DNA from: an uncultured Candidatus Woesearchaeota archaeon
Lineage (GTDB): Archaea; Nanobdellota; Nanobdellia; Woesearchaeales; B29-G15
Reading direction: 5' to 3'
Length of the DNA stretch: 57,198 nucleotides
NCBI GenBank assembly: GCA_903915225.1
Contig: CAIWSB010000089.1
Location: 69,835-127,032, forward strand
In this document: positions 41,956-50,660 of the stretch, piece by piece
Position numbering within the stretch: position 1 is the stretch's first letter
How the letters are laid out: the number at the start of each line of letters is the position of its first letter
Translations under genes and position numbers: made by a program
The notes under the pieces: model-generated
Told to the model about the DNA's origin: nothing
What the model saw: only the letters and a program-made list of their open reading frames with translations
Databases searched by the model: none

Positions 41956-44900
41956 GCCTTGATGCGGCTCATCTCCTTTTCCAGCTCGGCAATTCGGGCC
42001 TCGATGTCGTAGAATTCCCTGAATACTTCAGCCTGGATTAGCAGTGCGTTGAGTTTGTTCTTCAACTCCCTAATACGTGAGATCTGTTCACTTTGGCTGG
42101 CGTATGCATCGCTGAGCTTGCACTTGATTTTTACAAGCTCATTGTACGCACCTGAAGAAACAAGGAGTGCATCTCTCTTCTGGTTGAGGAATGCCATATA
42201 AGACTCATCACGAGCATTTCTTTTTTTCTCAATAATTTTCTCGAGGTCCAAAATTCTATCATTAATTTTCTTTAGCTTGCCAGCAATTCCGCATGCCTCG
42301 AGCTTGGATACCCATTTTGACTCAATCTCTTTAGATTGCGTCCAAAGGGTGGTGATTTCGGAAGAGAGCTTTTCCATTTCTTTGTTAGTTGTAGAAATAG
42401 GCTTGTCTAATTTTGATTTAAATTTAATGTATGCCACAGAATTCTCAATTTGTTTTAACTCAGATTCCATTCGCTCAACTATTATTTTAATTTCATCCAA
42501 CTGTTTCCCTTTTGCCAGCCTTTTAGTATCTAGGTCGCTAACTATCTGAACAAACTCAGTTTGTTTTTTGGCGTAGCTTGGGTTTGCTTCCAGCTTTCTA
42601 ATCTCAAAAAGCAACTTGTCCTTATCCCGTTCTAGTGGGGCCAATTCTCTTGTCCATATTTCATCCCTTTCAGCTTTTAGCTTTTCCAAATTGGATTTTT
42701 CTGCTTCAGTCAACACGCTTTTGGATTCCAACAGTGAAATGGCAATTCTCACAGACTCAAAACGAGTTTTGATTAGATTGTTGAATTTGGTGTCAACCTG
42801 CGACATTTGCGCCTTAACCTTTTCAATGAGCACAAATTGGCCCAATTTAGCTTTTTTCTTTCCAAACTCACTCCTCTTTTCATTAAGCTCTGCCTCAATA
42901 TTTATGTATTCTTCCCAAAACCCATTCTTCCTCTGAGTTGCCTCTCTCAATGATTCCTGCAAGGCAATTATTTTTGAGTGGGTTTTATTGCCTTTTAGCC
43001 TAAGTTCACGCTCTTTAATTAGCTGCTCCGCTTTTTCCTGTAGTTTTTTCTGACAGGTCCAAACGAGTTCCCTTTTTCTTTCGAGTTCTTTTGCCAGGGC
43101 AATATGTTTGCTCCGTTCTTCAACTAGTCCTTTTGACTCAAACAAGAGGTGTTGCTCATAATAGAGCCTGTTCTGCTCTAAGGTTAACGGTTTTAGAACC
43201 TTGTTGAAATGGGCGTTTAAACGTACATTGAGCTTTTCTATTTGTTTGTCCAATTTTTGAAGCTCATCAATAATGCCTTTAGATTTGAGCAGGAGCTGCT
43301 TTTTAGCCTCAAGATTTTCAATCTCCATGCTGTTATTAGGCATAAATAGTCCGAGAATCTCATCCTGAATATGCCCAAATCCCAGCTGGATGTTCTTACT
43401 AATGAGCAAGCCTTCTTTTTGTTTAACCCGTGCCTTGTGTTCATTCACAACCTCTGCCAACTCTTTGGCTTTAAGGTATTCTTTTGAAGGAAAGTTCTGC
43501 TCAGTGCCCAACGTAATATCAAACAATGAATTCTCCGGCAGCAAACGTTGATTCGCTAATTGGAGTAATTGCGAACCAGTGCCCATCAACTGGATTGTGT
43601 ATGCTTTGAGCCCGATTAATTCATTTACTGTCAATTTTGCCTCGTCTGGACTTTTAGCCAAAACCCTGAAAAGCAAAGGCAGGTGCCTGGATTTTAGCAG
43701 CCTCAATGCAGGCAATAATTGCTCAAGGGTTTGCCTTGAGTCTAGGTTGAAAAGATAGACAATAGGATATTTTTCAAGGCAAGGAAGCATTGCCCCAGGT
43801 ATTGGCTTATCAACAGAAAGGAAAATTTCAGTTGATCCAGCAACTTTAAGCCATTCAAGGAGCAGCTGAAGGTCCTGCCAGCCAAAGCTGCCTTTGTCTA
43901 TGAATATACGCCCCAGATACTCCTGCATTTTTACCTCTGCGATAGCAGCAGTAAGGTTTTTTCCTTCAAGGGCTATTTTGGGCAATGCTGATGCAGGGCC
44001 AATTAATTTCCCAATTTCAACTGCACCATTCCTCATCTTGAGCTTAATCAGTGATTCGGAAATTTTTCTCAAGCCTTCACGGTTATTAGAAACCAATGAG
44101 AGTATTCCCATCCGAATTTTTTCGTGATTCCAATCCTCTATTCCTAAGCAAAGCCCTGCTTCACCAAGGGTTCGCACACGTTTTTTCTGATCGTCACCTT
44201 CCCTATAAACGGGAAGCAGTATTGATGGCACCTTGTAGTGCAGCAGCTCATTACTCGTGTTCCGGCCAGCATGAGAAATCACCAAATCAACAGATTGCAT
44301 AAGTGATATGAGTTTTGGCTCGTATCTGGTAAACTTAACGCCATCCATGCCAATGAACTCCTTATGGCCGCGGAACAATGGTCCAGAGACTGCAATGATG
44401 TTAAGATTCATCTGCTGTTGAAGCTGCTTGCATGCTTTTATGGATTCGGAAAGCAGTGACTTCGTTTCTGGTTCATAACCACCACTCCCGCAGGTGATGA
44501 GCAAATTCAACTTTTCCTTGGTTATTCCATATTTTTTCCTGACTGATGAATCCCATTGCTCCTCCCTAATTATGGTCCCAACAAAGTTTACCTTTGTATT
44601 GGAACAAGAAGAATCTGGTTCTGAACCTATGAAAACAGTATCAAACTTTGGAAGCAAGGTTTCAACCAAGTCTGTCTTATAGCCATCTAGAATCATGAAC
44701 GCCCGTACTCCTCGCATTTTGCAGTCAATGAGAAACTCTTCTGGGCAGATAGTATCGAAGAAAATCAAATCGGGATTAAAGCCGGAACATATGCCTTCAA
44801 GGATTTTCAGGTTTGATGGCTTGGGCACTGCAAAATCAAAATCCTCTGGTGCCAAGGTTGAGTCAAAATCTTTTGGAATCTTAACAAAGTGGAGTTTGTA

Positions 44901-45047
44901 CCTGTAGAAGAAATCCACAAAATCAGAGTTTGTGACAAACAGGAGGCGTGCAGCAGGCCACTGCCTTCTCAACGCACGAGCAATGCACACCAGGCGGTTG
45001 ATGTGCCCCAGTGAAACCCCGTTGACTGCATAAAACAATATGTTCAT
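41949..45047 (-). CDS. GT28-like glycosyltransferase fused to an alpha-beta domain and a long coiled coil
   Basis: 1032 residues. Residues 1 to about 345 are a GT-B glycosyltransferase of the MurG/UDP-glycosyltransferase kind: the N-terminal loop NGVSLGHINRLVCIARAL and the nucleotide-binding SHAGRNTSNELLHYKVPSILLPV (about 258-280) are both present. Residues about 365-520 are a set of alternating strands and helices (IFIDKGSFGWQDLQLLLEWL, then IFLSVDKP) that look like a degenerate radical SAM-type barrel with no cysteine cluster. From about 575 to the end there is a nearly uninterrupted charged coiled coil. It overlaps the start of its upstream neighbour (radical SAM-GT2 protein) by 4 bases and is the last gene of the cluster. 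The predicted role is glycan transfer, possibly with the coil as scaffold. Confidence 0.75.
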   Translation of the reverse strand: MNILFYAVNGVSLGHINRLVCIARALRRQWPAARLLFVTNSDFVDFFYRYKLHFVKIPKDFDSTLAPEDFDFAVPKPSNLKILEGICSGFNPDLIFFDTICPEEFLIDCKMRGVRAFMILDGYKTDLVETLLPKFDTVFIGSEPDSSCSNTKVNFVGTIIREEQWDSSVRKKYGITKEKLNLLITCGSGGYEPETKSLLSESIKACKQLQQQMNLNIIAVSGPLFRGHKEFIGMDGVKFTRYEPKLISLMQSVDLVISHAGRNTSNELLHYKVPSILLPVYREGDDQKKRVRTLGEAGLCLGIEDWNHEKIRMGILSLVSNNREGLRKISESLIKLKMRNGAVEIGKLIGPASALPKIALEGKNLTAAIAEVKMQEYLGRIFIDKGSFGWQDLQLLLEWLKVAGSTEIFLSVDKPIPGAMLPCLEKYPIVYLFNLDSRQTLEQLLPALRLLKSRHLPLLFRVLAKSPDEAKLTVNELIGLKAYTIQLMGTGSQLLQLANQRLLPENSLFDITLGTEQNFPSKEYLKAKELAEVVNEHKARVKQKEGLLISKNIQLGFGHIQDEILGLFMPNNSMEIENLEAKKQLLLKSKGIIDELQKLDKQIEKLNVRLNAHFNKVLKPLTLEQNRLYYEQHLLFESKGLVEERSKHIALAKELERKRELVWTCQKKLQEKAEQLIKERELRLKGNKTHSKIIALQESLREATQRKNGFWEEYINIEAELNEKRSEFGKKKAKLGQFVLIEKVKAQMSQVDTKFNNLIKTRFESVRIAISLLESKSVLTEAEKSNLEKLKAERDEIWTRELAPLERDKDKLLFEIRKLEANPSYAKKQTEFVQIVSDLDTKRLAKGKQLDEIKIIVERMESELKQIENSVAYIKFKSKLDKPISTTNKEMEKLSSEITTLWTQSKEIESKWVSKLEACGIAGKLKKINDRILDLEKIIEKKRNARDESYMAFLNQKRDALLVSSGAYNELVKIKCKLSDAYASQSEQISRIRELKNKLNALLIQAEVFREFYDIEARIAELEKEMSRIKAY

Positions 45048-47389
45048 CTTAGGTCATTCCTGCTCACCGCATAAGGCTTTCCAAAGAGATCGTACATTCT
45101 TAGGAATACATTCATATTCAGGGCCAGGAACTCGGAAAAAATATTCACTGTGGTAACTTTTATCTTAAGTTTCTTGGCAAGCTTCAAACTTCCCAGGGCA
45201 TAGTAGTATAAAGTGCCTGAGAGCGGTAGGCTTGTCTCATCAAACATGTATTTGTTTGGGTCCTGGCTTAGTGGAAGGTTCAGCTCAATACGCTTAACCC
45301 CAAATTGATGCAGCAATGCAACTGTTTCCTCCAAACTGGCGAAATTGAGCCTAGAGATTAGTAGCCGGACCTTAAGTCCCTGGTTCAATAATATTAAGTT
45401 CTGGATTGCCTTTAGGGCCGCATCAAACGAGCCTTTCTTGTTCATCAGGATATCATGATGTCCTGGATTTGCCCCACTGAGGTTAATTGTAAAGCGGTCC
45501 ACTCCAAGTTTCACTAGGTCAATGCAGTCCTTGAGGTTAGTCAGGGATTCTGCTTCTGTGTCAATCCCTATATGCCTGAAGCCTTTTGCTGATTTTATCA
45601 TCTCCTTGATATCTGGGTGCAGGAGAGGATTTCCACCCACAAAGGTCACCAATTTGTCACCTTCACCTGTAAACAACTCGAGCTGTTGCTTAACTTCCTC
45701 AAGAGAGCGCTCCTTGCCTGGCTTCTTTCCCAGATACTTAAAGAAAACGCTGTCATTAATTGTGGCATCATTCACCTGGATTGTACATTTCTTTTGATGT
45801 ATCCAGGGTTTGTAAACCTCATATAAAGAAGGATCAACAAACTTTTTATAGAATATCCTGGCGTTATATTTCAGAGCCTTGTCCATGCCATCCTTTGACG
45901 AATATACAACAGGATGGTGCTGGTGATAACCCTTTGCCTGTGGGTTTAGCACAAATCTCAGCCATTGTAACCTATAGCCAAGTTCCTGGTCCTCGATGCT
46001 CCAGAAGACAAAGCTCTCGTCAATGAGTCCTGCTCCCAACATATGTTTGCGCCTAACTGAAAGGTTGTTGGTGTAAATCATGTGCCACGGTGCATGGAAA
46101 TTTGATGGGCGGTCCTCGCACCACTTGAAGAAATCCTCGCGCATGTCAACCCTGCTGGGTATGCGCTTTATCTGGTCAAAGTCGTTGAGTATTATCTCTG
46201 GGTTAAGGGTTGCTTGGATTTCTGTGTTTGTGTGCATATCCAGGCGCTTGCCAATGACAACTGCATCATGGTTGTATTTCTTTTTGTAGAACGCATGGCT
46301 TCTCATGTGTTCTTCTAGGTTCTTTGGATCACAAATCACATCCGAATCCAGATATAGCATTATTTCCCCATTTGCGTATAGCGTACCGATGTTTCTGGCT
46401 CGTCCGGGGCCATAGCCCAGATCATCCTGGAGGAAATATCGCAGGCGGAATGGCGGATTCAGACGCGTTATCATTTCAGAAGTGTCATCTGTGCTGCCAT
46501 CATCCACAACAATTACTTCGAATTGCTCTGTTGGCAGGGTTTGGTTGAAAAGCGAGGTTAGGGTGTTTTCAAGTATTTTTGAGCGGTTGAATGTTGGTAT
46601 TATTACACTCATGGCCGGTTTTTTATTGATGTTTTTCCGGTTGTCAAACAGCAGCTCATGCCCCTCTTTCTTGCCTGTTTTCCTACCACGCTTCACCCAA
46701 CTGCTGTTGTAGAACTTCATTGAGAATGGTGTGAAGCGGGGTACAAGCAAGATCTCTAGCTCTGCCATCTTAGCGAGTGCCTTGCTTAGGTGTGGTACTG
46801 CATCGGGTATTTTTGGCACATAACGCTCGAGCACAGCATACTCTTCTGGGAGCGATTCTGGGTAGAATATCTGGATTTTTTTTGCTCCTAAATCTCCAAG
46901 AAACTCAACTGTCTTGTCGAGTGCCTTAAGGTTTTCGATTATTAATGGGACCTTCACTATTAAGTCAAACCCTGTAGCGATAACATTTTTGAGGCCAATT
47001 AGAGCCTCCCTAAAGGCGTCCTTTGAGCCAGTGGCAAAGTTGTGAATCTTAGCCTCGTGGGAATAAATGTCTATATAGAATCCAATAATTCCAGAGCGTT
47101 TTAGCTGCTCAACAAGAGGTTCATAAGCCAGTACGCGGCCGTTGCTCTCAATCCAGGGTTTAAAGCCATATGCCTTGACCAGTTTGATAATATCAAAAAT
47201 GTCCTCGCGGAGAAGCACTTCTCCCCCTACTAGAATTACCTCAGAGTAGACTTCTTTCCTCAGCTTCTGGAGCTCCTGCTCAATGTCAGGGATGCCTCTA
47301 TGTGGACATTTCTTGTCCATGAATCTGCATAAAGCGCATTCATTGTTGCACCTATCCCCAACAAGCAAAGTAGCCTGAATTTTAACCAC
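45044..47389 (-). CDS. Radical SAM - GT2 glycosyltransferase - cysteine-less radical SAM-like fusion protein
   Basis: 781 residues in three parts. Residues 1 to about 215 are a radical SAM barrel with C14, C18 and C21 (DRCNNECALCRF) and a GGE motif (VILVGGEVLL). Residues about 259-480 are a GT2 glycosyltransferase with MSVIIPTFNRS, VVDDGST (294-300) and the metal-binding DSD (348-350). Residues about 533-781 again read like a radical SAM barrel, with LVTFVGGNPLLHPDI (about 580-594), but the cluster cysteines are replaced: the expected positions hold A542, D546 and F549. The GTG start at 47389 follows a TATA-like stretch (AAATTAAATAATCC on the minus strand, about 47411-47424) and is probably leaderless. 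Substrate unknown; sugar transfer and radical chemistry on the same molecule is the simplest idea. Confidence 0.8.
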   Translation of the reverse strand: MVKIQATLLVGDRCNNECALCRFMDKKCPHRGIPDIEQELQKLRKEVYSEVILVGGEVLLREDIFDIIKLVKAYGFKPWIESNGRVLAYEPLVEQLKRSGIIGFYIDIYSHEAKIHNFATGSKDAFREALIGLKNVIATGFDLIVKVPLIIENLKALDKTVEFLGDLGAKKIQIFYPESLPEEYAVLERYVPKIPDAVPHLSKALAKMAELEILLVPRFTPFSMKFYNSSWVKRGRKTGKKEGHELLFDNRKNINKKPAMSVIIPTFNRSKILENTLTSLFNQTLPTEQFEVIVVDDGSTDDTSEMITRLNPPFRLRYFLQDDLGYGPGRARNIGTLYANGEIMLYLDSDVICDPKNLEEHMRSHAFYKKKYNHDAVVIGKRLDMHTNTEIQATLNPEIILNDFDQIKRIPSRVDMREDFFKWCEDRPSNFHAPWHMIYTNNLSVRRKHMLGAGLIDESFVFWSIEDQELGYRLQWLRFVLNPQAKGYHQHHPVVYSSKDGMDKALKYNARIFYKKFVDPSLYEVYKPWIHQKKCTIQVNDATINDSVFFKYLGKKPGKERSLEEVKQQLELFTGEGDKLVTFVGGNPLLHPDIKEMIKSAKGFRHIGIDTEAESLTNLKDCIDLVKLGVDRFTINLSGANPGHHDILMNKKGSFDAALKAIQNLILLNQGLKVRLLISRLNFASLEETVALLHQFGVKRIELNLPLSQDPNKYMFDETSLPLSGTLYYYALGSLKLAKKLKIKVTTVNIFSEFLALNMNVFLRMYDLFGKPYAVSRNDLR

Positions 47390-47599
47390 CCAAGAAAGTT
47401 GACACTTTTTGGATTATTTAATTTTTTCTATGGTGAAAGTCAAGCGAAGAGTAATATTCTCCTTAAGCAGCAGCAATAATGGCAGCCGTGAGCGGGGCCC
47501 CCTTTAGGGGTTAGCTCACCGTGCCCGCTGGCTCCATATTAGTCACCGCTTGGTACAACTATCCTCGGCCCCTGCGGCGCCATTGCTGCTGCAAAGAGG
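47390..47599. promoter_or_regulatory. Gap within the radical SAM cluster holding a promoter and the second structured element
   Basis: A 210-base stretch. On the minus strand AAATTAAATAATCC (about 47411-47424) lies about 25-30 bases ahead of the GTG at 47389, a likely promoter dividing the cluster into two transcription units. The rest is dominated by the structured element at 47467-47592. Confidence 0.5.
47467..47592 (+). repeat. Structured element, copy 2
   Basis: The closing stem pairs 47467-47483 with 47579-47592 over 14 bp with the same TAA bulge as copy 1 (16282-16374). Compared with copy 1, the base pair at position 7 has changed from A-T (16288/16368) to G-C (47473/47586), a compensatory change. 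The first inner hairpin is longer (GTGAGC at 47488-47493 with GCTCAC at 47514-47519, and CCCC/GGGG around a TTTA loop). The second arm shares the CCCGCTGG, CTCGG and GGCGCCATTG stretches with copy 1 but is longer. It sits between the stand-alone SPASM gene and the radical SAM-GT2 gene. Confidence 0.7.
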
Positions 47600-47962
47600 T
47601 TATTTCTCTTTTTTATTCACTGCGCCAACTCGCTTCAGGTAAGGTTCTATCTCATCCTCTTTGCCAATCTCTCTCAAGAAATCCAATATCTCTTCGTCGC
47701 TGATTTGAGGTGTGTCATAGCCTTTGCAGTGGAGACATTTAGGAAAATCAACTTTCGTGCGGACTTTGTCAAACTCACCCCGGATGTGGCACAGCCTTAT
47801 CTCATTTGCTTCGTCCCCGTACCATATCTCCCTGAATGGCTTATCTTTCAGGTTCCCCAGGGAGAGGTTCATCATGCCATCAAAACAGCAGATTGTGACA
47901 CTGCCATCCCACATTATTGTGGGGGTTTTAAAGGGACCAGAGCAAGGCCTACGGTTACTCAT
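47600..47962 (-). CDS. Stand-alone SPASM domain protein
   Basis: 120 residues consisting almost entirely of a SPASM-type auxiliary iron-sulfur domain. It starts MSNRRPCSGPFKTPTIMWDG, then SVTICCFD (two adjacent cysteines), GNLKDKPFREIWYGDE and CLHCKGYDTPQISDEEI. SPASM domains normally form the C terminus of a radical SAM enzyme and hold one or two extra clusters. The same sequence pattern occurs as the N terminus and the C terminus of the protein at 50661-52229. It overlaps the 90-residue gene upstream by 8 bases, so it is probably made together with it. It probably works with the SPASM-less radical SAM protein at 49953-50657. Confidence 0.82.
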   Translation of the reverse strand: MSNRRPCSGPFKTPTIMWDGSVTICCFDGMMNLSLGNLKDKPFREIWYGDEANEIRLCHIRGEFDKVRTKVDFPKCLHCKGYDTPQISDEEILDFLREIGKEDEIEPYLKRVGAVNKKEK

Positions 47963-48230
47963 CGGGATTCACCTTTTTCTTGTTCAGCCGCTGCGAATCC
48001 CAGACATTGTCATCATAGGATATAAGCCTAAAATGCTTTTCTTTCTTTGAGAAGAGATTATTCTCACTAATAGCTTTGTTGAACAGCTCATTTGCCTCCC
48101 TCTGCTTTCTTTCATGCGAGACAGCATCCAGCCTTTTCAGCCAAATAATGTCTCTGGTCCATTCCTCATCTGGGAATGAGATGGATGCAAGAAGTTCCAT
48201 CTGCGCCTTGTTGGGTTCCTCAATGCTCAT
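47955..48230 (-). CDS. Small protein resembling the link between a radical SAM barrel and its SPASM domain
   Basis: 91 residues. It starts with ATG at 48230 in a 4-base overlap with the stop of the double radical SAM gene. The segment RDIIWLKRLDAVSHERKQREANELFNKA is similar in pattern to the piece between barrel and SPASM in the protein at 50661-52229 (KDTIFLRVMGDLEPSQQ...LHEKIIRASKHF). The C terminus is basic and directly precedes the SPASM gene in frame order. It is likely a detached bridging segment. No independent motif is visible. The longer frame starting at 48317 lies inside the upstream gene and is not used. Confidence 0.6.
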   Translation of the reverse strand: MSIEEPNKAQMELLASISFPDEEWTRDIIWLKRLDAVSHERKQREANELFNKAISENNLFSKKEKHFRLISYDDNVWDSQRLNKKKVNPDE

Positions 48231-49963
48231 TTTCCCAGCCACCCCGTGAGCTCGCCTAGTCCGTTGTAGAATCGCTGGATGTCCTCCTGATAAACGCACA
48301 TTCTGCACCCGCGACACAAGAGTGGCTTATTTGGTTTATTGTAGAGCCCCAGCACTTTTTCCCTATAAGCTTTGTACTCTTGGGAATTCCACATCTCTGT
48401 AAAGCCTCTGCCTTTAATGTGGAAGATAGTTGGATGAAGGCAGCATGGCGCAATCTGCCCATCAAGATGAACTTGAGTTTCAAAGAAAGGCACCAAGCAG
48501 CCGACTTTATTGAAAATTCGCTTTGTATGGCTACCCGATAACGTCTCTTGATGGTTGAGCACATCCAGATAATGGTAGAAATTGTTGGCCAGGCTGTATC
48601 TTTCAGCAGCTTCCTGAGCTTCCACTACAAATTTGTTGACTTCCCTAATCTGCTTTGGCTTGAGGAGCAAATAATCTGTAAGCGGGGTTGTCTGGAGATG
48701 CCCAAGGTAAACAGCAGAGGCTCCGTTCTCCCTAGCAAAATCAACCATTTTAGGTATCTCATTATAGTTGATTGAGCAGATGGGGTTCATTATCCTAATC
48801 TCTGGCTTGGCAACACCAAGTTTTGCCTTTAGTTGTTTTATGTGCTTCAGATTGTTGACAACCCGAGCAAACTCGGTTTTAGGAACTGAATGAATCTTTG
48901 CATAGGTTTCTGCTGTTACTCCCGAAACATTTAGCTCTAGCACGTCTGCTCCGAGGCGAACAATTTCACGAATTTCTTCAGGGCTAGGCCGGGTTAGGTT
49001 TGTGAAAACCTGAACCTGGAGCCCGAGTCTCTTAATGAGACGCAGCATTGCCATGAGATCTGGGTGTGTTGTTGGCTCGCCTCCACCACCAAGCTGTATG
49101 TAACGACAGCCGGTTTTTGCAGCCTCCTCAACATAACTCTTCAAGAGAGTGAAATCAATTCGCTGGCTGTGCCAGGATGCAGGCCTTTTGACAAGCTCCT
49201 TGTCATATTTATGGGTTTTGAAATAATTATCCTCTTCTTTGAGGAGATGTGGGGAATGATGGTAGCAGAACACGCACTGGTGGTTGCATGTGTTTGTAAT
49301 CTCAAATTGAGTTACAATCGGCCCAGTGAACATATTATTGAGCAGGATTGACAGCTCGCGCTGGTAATTGGCGAAATCAATCTGGAGGTTATGTTTTTTT
49401 CCATAATCCCATACTTCTTTTATTTGAGGGAAAGCCTCAGCAAGGTCACAAAGTAACTCAAACCTGAATTCATGAACTCCAAACCCCTTAAAAAATTCCA
49501 CTGCTGAAAGGAGGCAATCCGAATTATCACTAGTTATAGTGTAATCCAGGGTGCGTTGAAGGCCCGCCAAGCGCATATTCACCAAACCCGCAATTGCCTC
49601 ACGAAAACTCCCCTGAACGCCGGTTGCAGCATCATGCTCAAGCTCACGGTAATCCATGAAAGCAACAAGAGCTTTCACACCATTGACAGCTAGTGCATCT
49701 GCAAGGTGGTTTTTGGCAAAAAGCCGGCCATTAGTTCTTATTGTTGTTTTAAACCTAAGGTGTGCTGCAGCCTCAATCAGTTGCGTTGATTCAGGGTGAA
49801 GTAAAGGTTCTCCACCAGCCAGTGTGAGCTCATTTGTGTGTAGCCTTACCTCCTTCATTAGCTTCAATGCATCACCATATTTTATTGCTGCAGCTGGTTT
49901 CCTGCGCAACTCATTGCACAGATTGCATTTATTATTGCATTCGTTGAAGAGCTTAAGCTCCAT
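48227..49963 (-). CDS. Double radical SAM protein with C-terminal SPASM domain
   Basis: 578 residues. The first barrel has C9, C13 and C16 (NECNNKCNLCNEL) with AGGEPLLHPE; it is short, about 200 residues. The second has C226, C230 and C233 (NTCNHQCVFCYHH) with LGGGGEPTTHPD and is complete. The C-terminal about 75 residues are a SPASM domain (GCLVPFFETQVHLDGQIAPCCLHP and CRGCRMC). Two radical SAM barrels with complete CxxxCxxC motifs in one chain are rare. The ATG at 49963 is chosen because the longer frame lies inside the upstream gene; it overlaps that gene's stop by 11 bases. The reaction is unknown; peptide or glycan modification is likely for a SPASM enzyme. Confidence 0.85.
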   Translation of the reverse strand: MELKLFNECNNKCNLCNELRRKPAAAIKYGDALKLMKEVRLHTNELTLAGGEPLLHPESTQLIEAAAHLRFKTTIRTNGRLFAKNHLADALAVNGVKALVAFMDYRELEHDAATGVQGSFREAIAGLVNMRLAGLQRTLDYTITSDNSDCLLSAVEFFKGFGVHEFRFELLCDLAEAFPQIKEVWDYGKKHNLQIDFANYQRELSILLNNMFTGPIVTQFEITNTCNHQCVFCYHHSPHLLKEEDNYFKTHKYDKELVKRPASWHSQRIDFTLLKSYVEEAAKTGCRYIQLGGGGEPTTHPDLMAMLRLIKRLGLQVQVFTNLTRPSPEEIREIVRLGADVLELNVSGVTAETYAKIHSVPKTEFARVVNNLKHIKQLKAKLGVAKPEIRIMNPICSINYNEIPKMVDFARENGASAVYLGHLQTTPLTDYLLLKPKQIREVNKFVVEAQEAAERYSLANNFYHYLDVLNHQETLSGSHTKRIFNKVGCLVPFFETQVHLDGQIAPCCLHPTIFHIKGRGFTEMWNSQEYKAYREKVLGLYNKPNKPLLCRGCRMCVYQEDIQRFYNGLGELTGWLGK

Positions 49964-50657
49964 TTTCCAACTCCATGAATTTCTCATAAACCCAGTTCTG
50001 TTTGAGAAGCTCAACTCGCCGTTCATTGGAGAGCAGGGGCCAGGCATCTGCAAGGTTCAACTTTACCTCGTCCTTTAGGAAACTGCTCCAAAACTCCACA
50101 AACTCCCTGCACTCTGCTGAATTTTCTTCCATAATTATGAACTGGAAGATGAACCGAGGGAACTTAAGATGCTGGCGTTCACGCTCCTTTACGAAATACA
50201 TTATCATCTGTTTAGCATTATCAAAGTCACCGCCACGGCGGATTGCCTTGTGGGTTTCTGGGTTCATTGCGTCAAGAGAGAAAGTAATCCGGGGCAAAGT
50301 CTCACCCAGGCTCAGCATAAATTCGATCATTGGCTTGGTGAGCAAGGTGGCATTTGTGTGAAGGTCAATATACGCGTTCTTACCCTTGATTTTTTCTGAG
50401 GCATAAGCAAGCATCTCCCTGAAGTCTGGATGCAGCATGCTTTCCCCCACCCAGAAGAGCTTGAGTGCCAACGGCTCAGCTCCGAACTCCAAACCATCTA
50501 TTGCCCGCTTAAAAACCTCCAAGTCCATAAATCCTTTTGGCACCTTGTGCGGGTTCTCAATTCCGAGCAGGGCCCTGGTGCACATTATGCAATCGCAGTT
50601 GCAGTAGTCAGTAGGCTCTATCAGAACATAGCGTCCGCGAAAGCCTTTATCCCACAT
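49953..50657 (-). CDS. Radical SAM protein without SPASM domain
   Basis: 234 residues. The barrel has C19, C23 and C26 (DYCNCDCIMC, with an extra cysteine at 21), LKLFWVGESMLHPD as the GE motif, and the family lines IDLHTNATLLTK and ITFSLDAMNPETHKAIRRGGDFD. This is the same family as the N-terminal domain of the 1548-residue protein and the barrel at 50661-52229. The chain ends soon after the barrel (WSSFLKDEVKLNL), where the relatives continue into the bridging helix and a SPASM domain. It starts 3 bases after the preceding gene. It probably pairs with the small genes at 47600-48230. Confidence 0.85.
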   Translation of the reverse strand: MWDKGFRGRYVLIEPTDYCNCDCIMCTRALLGIENPHKVPKGFMDLEVFKRAIDGLEFGAEPLALKLFWVGESMLHPDFREMLAYASEKIKGKNAYIDLHTNATLLTKPMIEFMLSLGETLPRITFSLDAMNPETHKAIRRGGDFDNAKQMIMYFVKERERQHLKFPRFIFQFIIMEENSAECREFVEFWSSFLKDEVKLNLADAWPLLSNERRVELLKQNWVYEKFMELENGA

Positions 50658-50660
50658 TGT

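Noticed and set aside
48227-50053. Longer start for the double radical SAM gene at 50053
   Set aside because: The extra 30 residues lie within the coding sequence of the 234-residue radical SAM gene in another frame and match no radical SAM N terminus.
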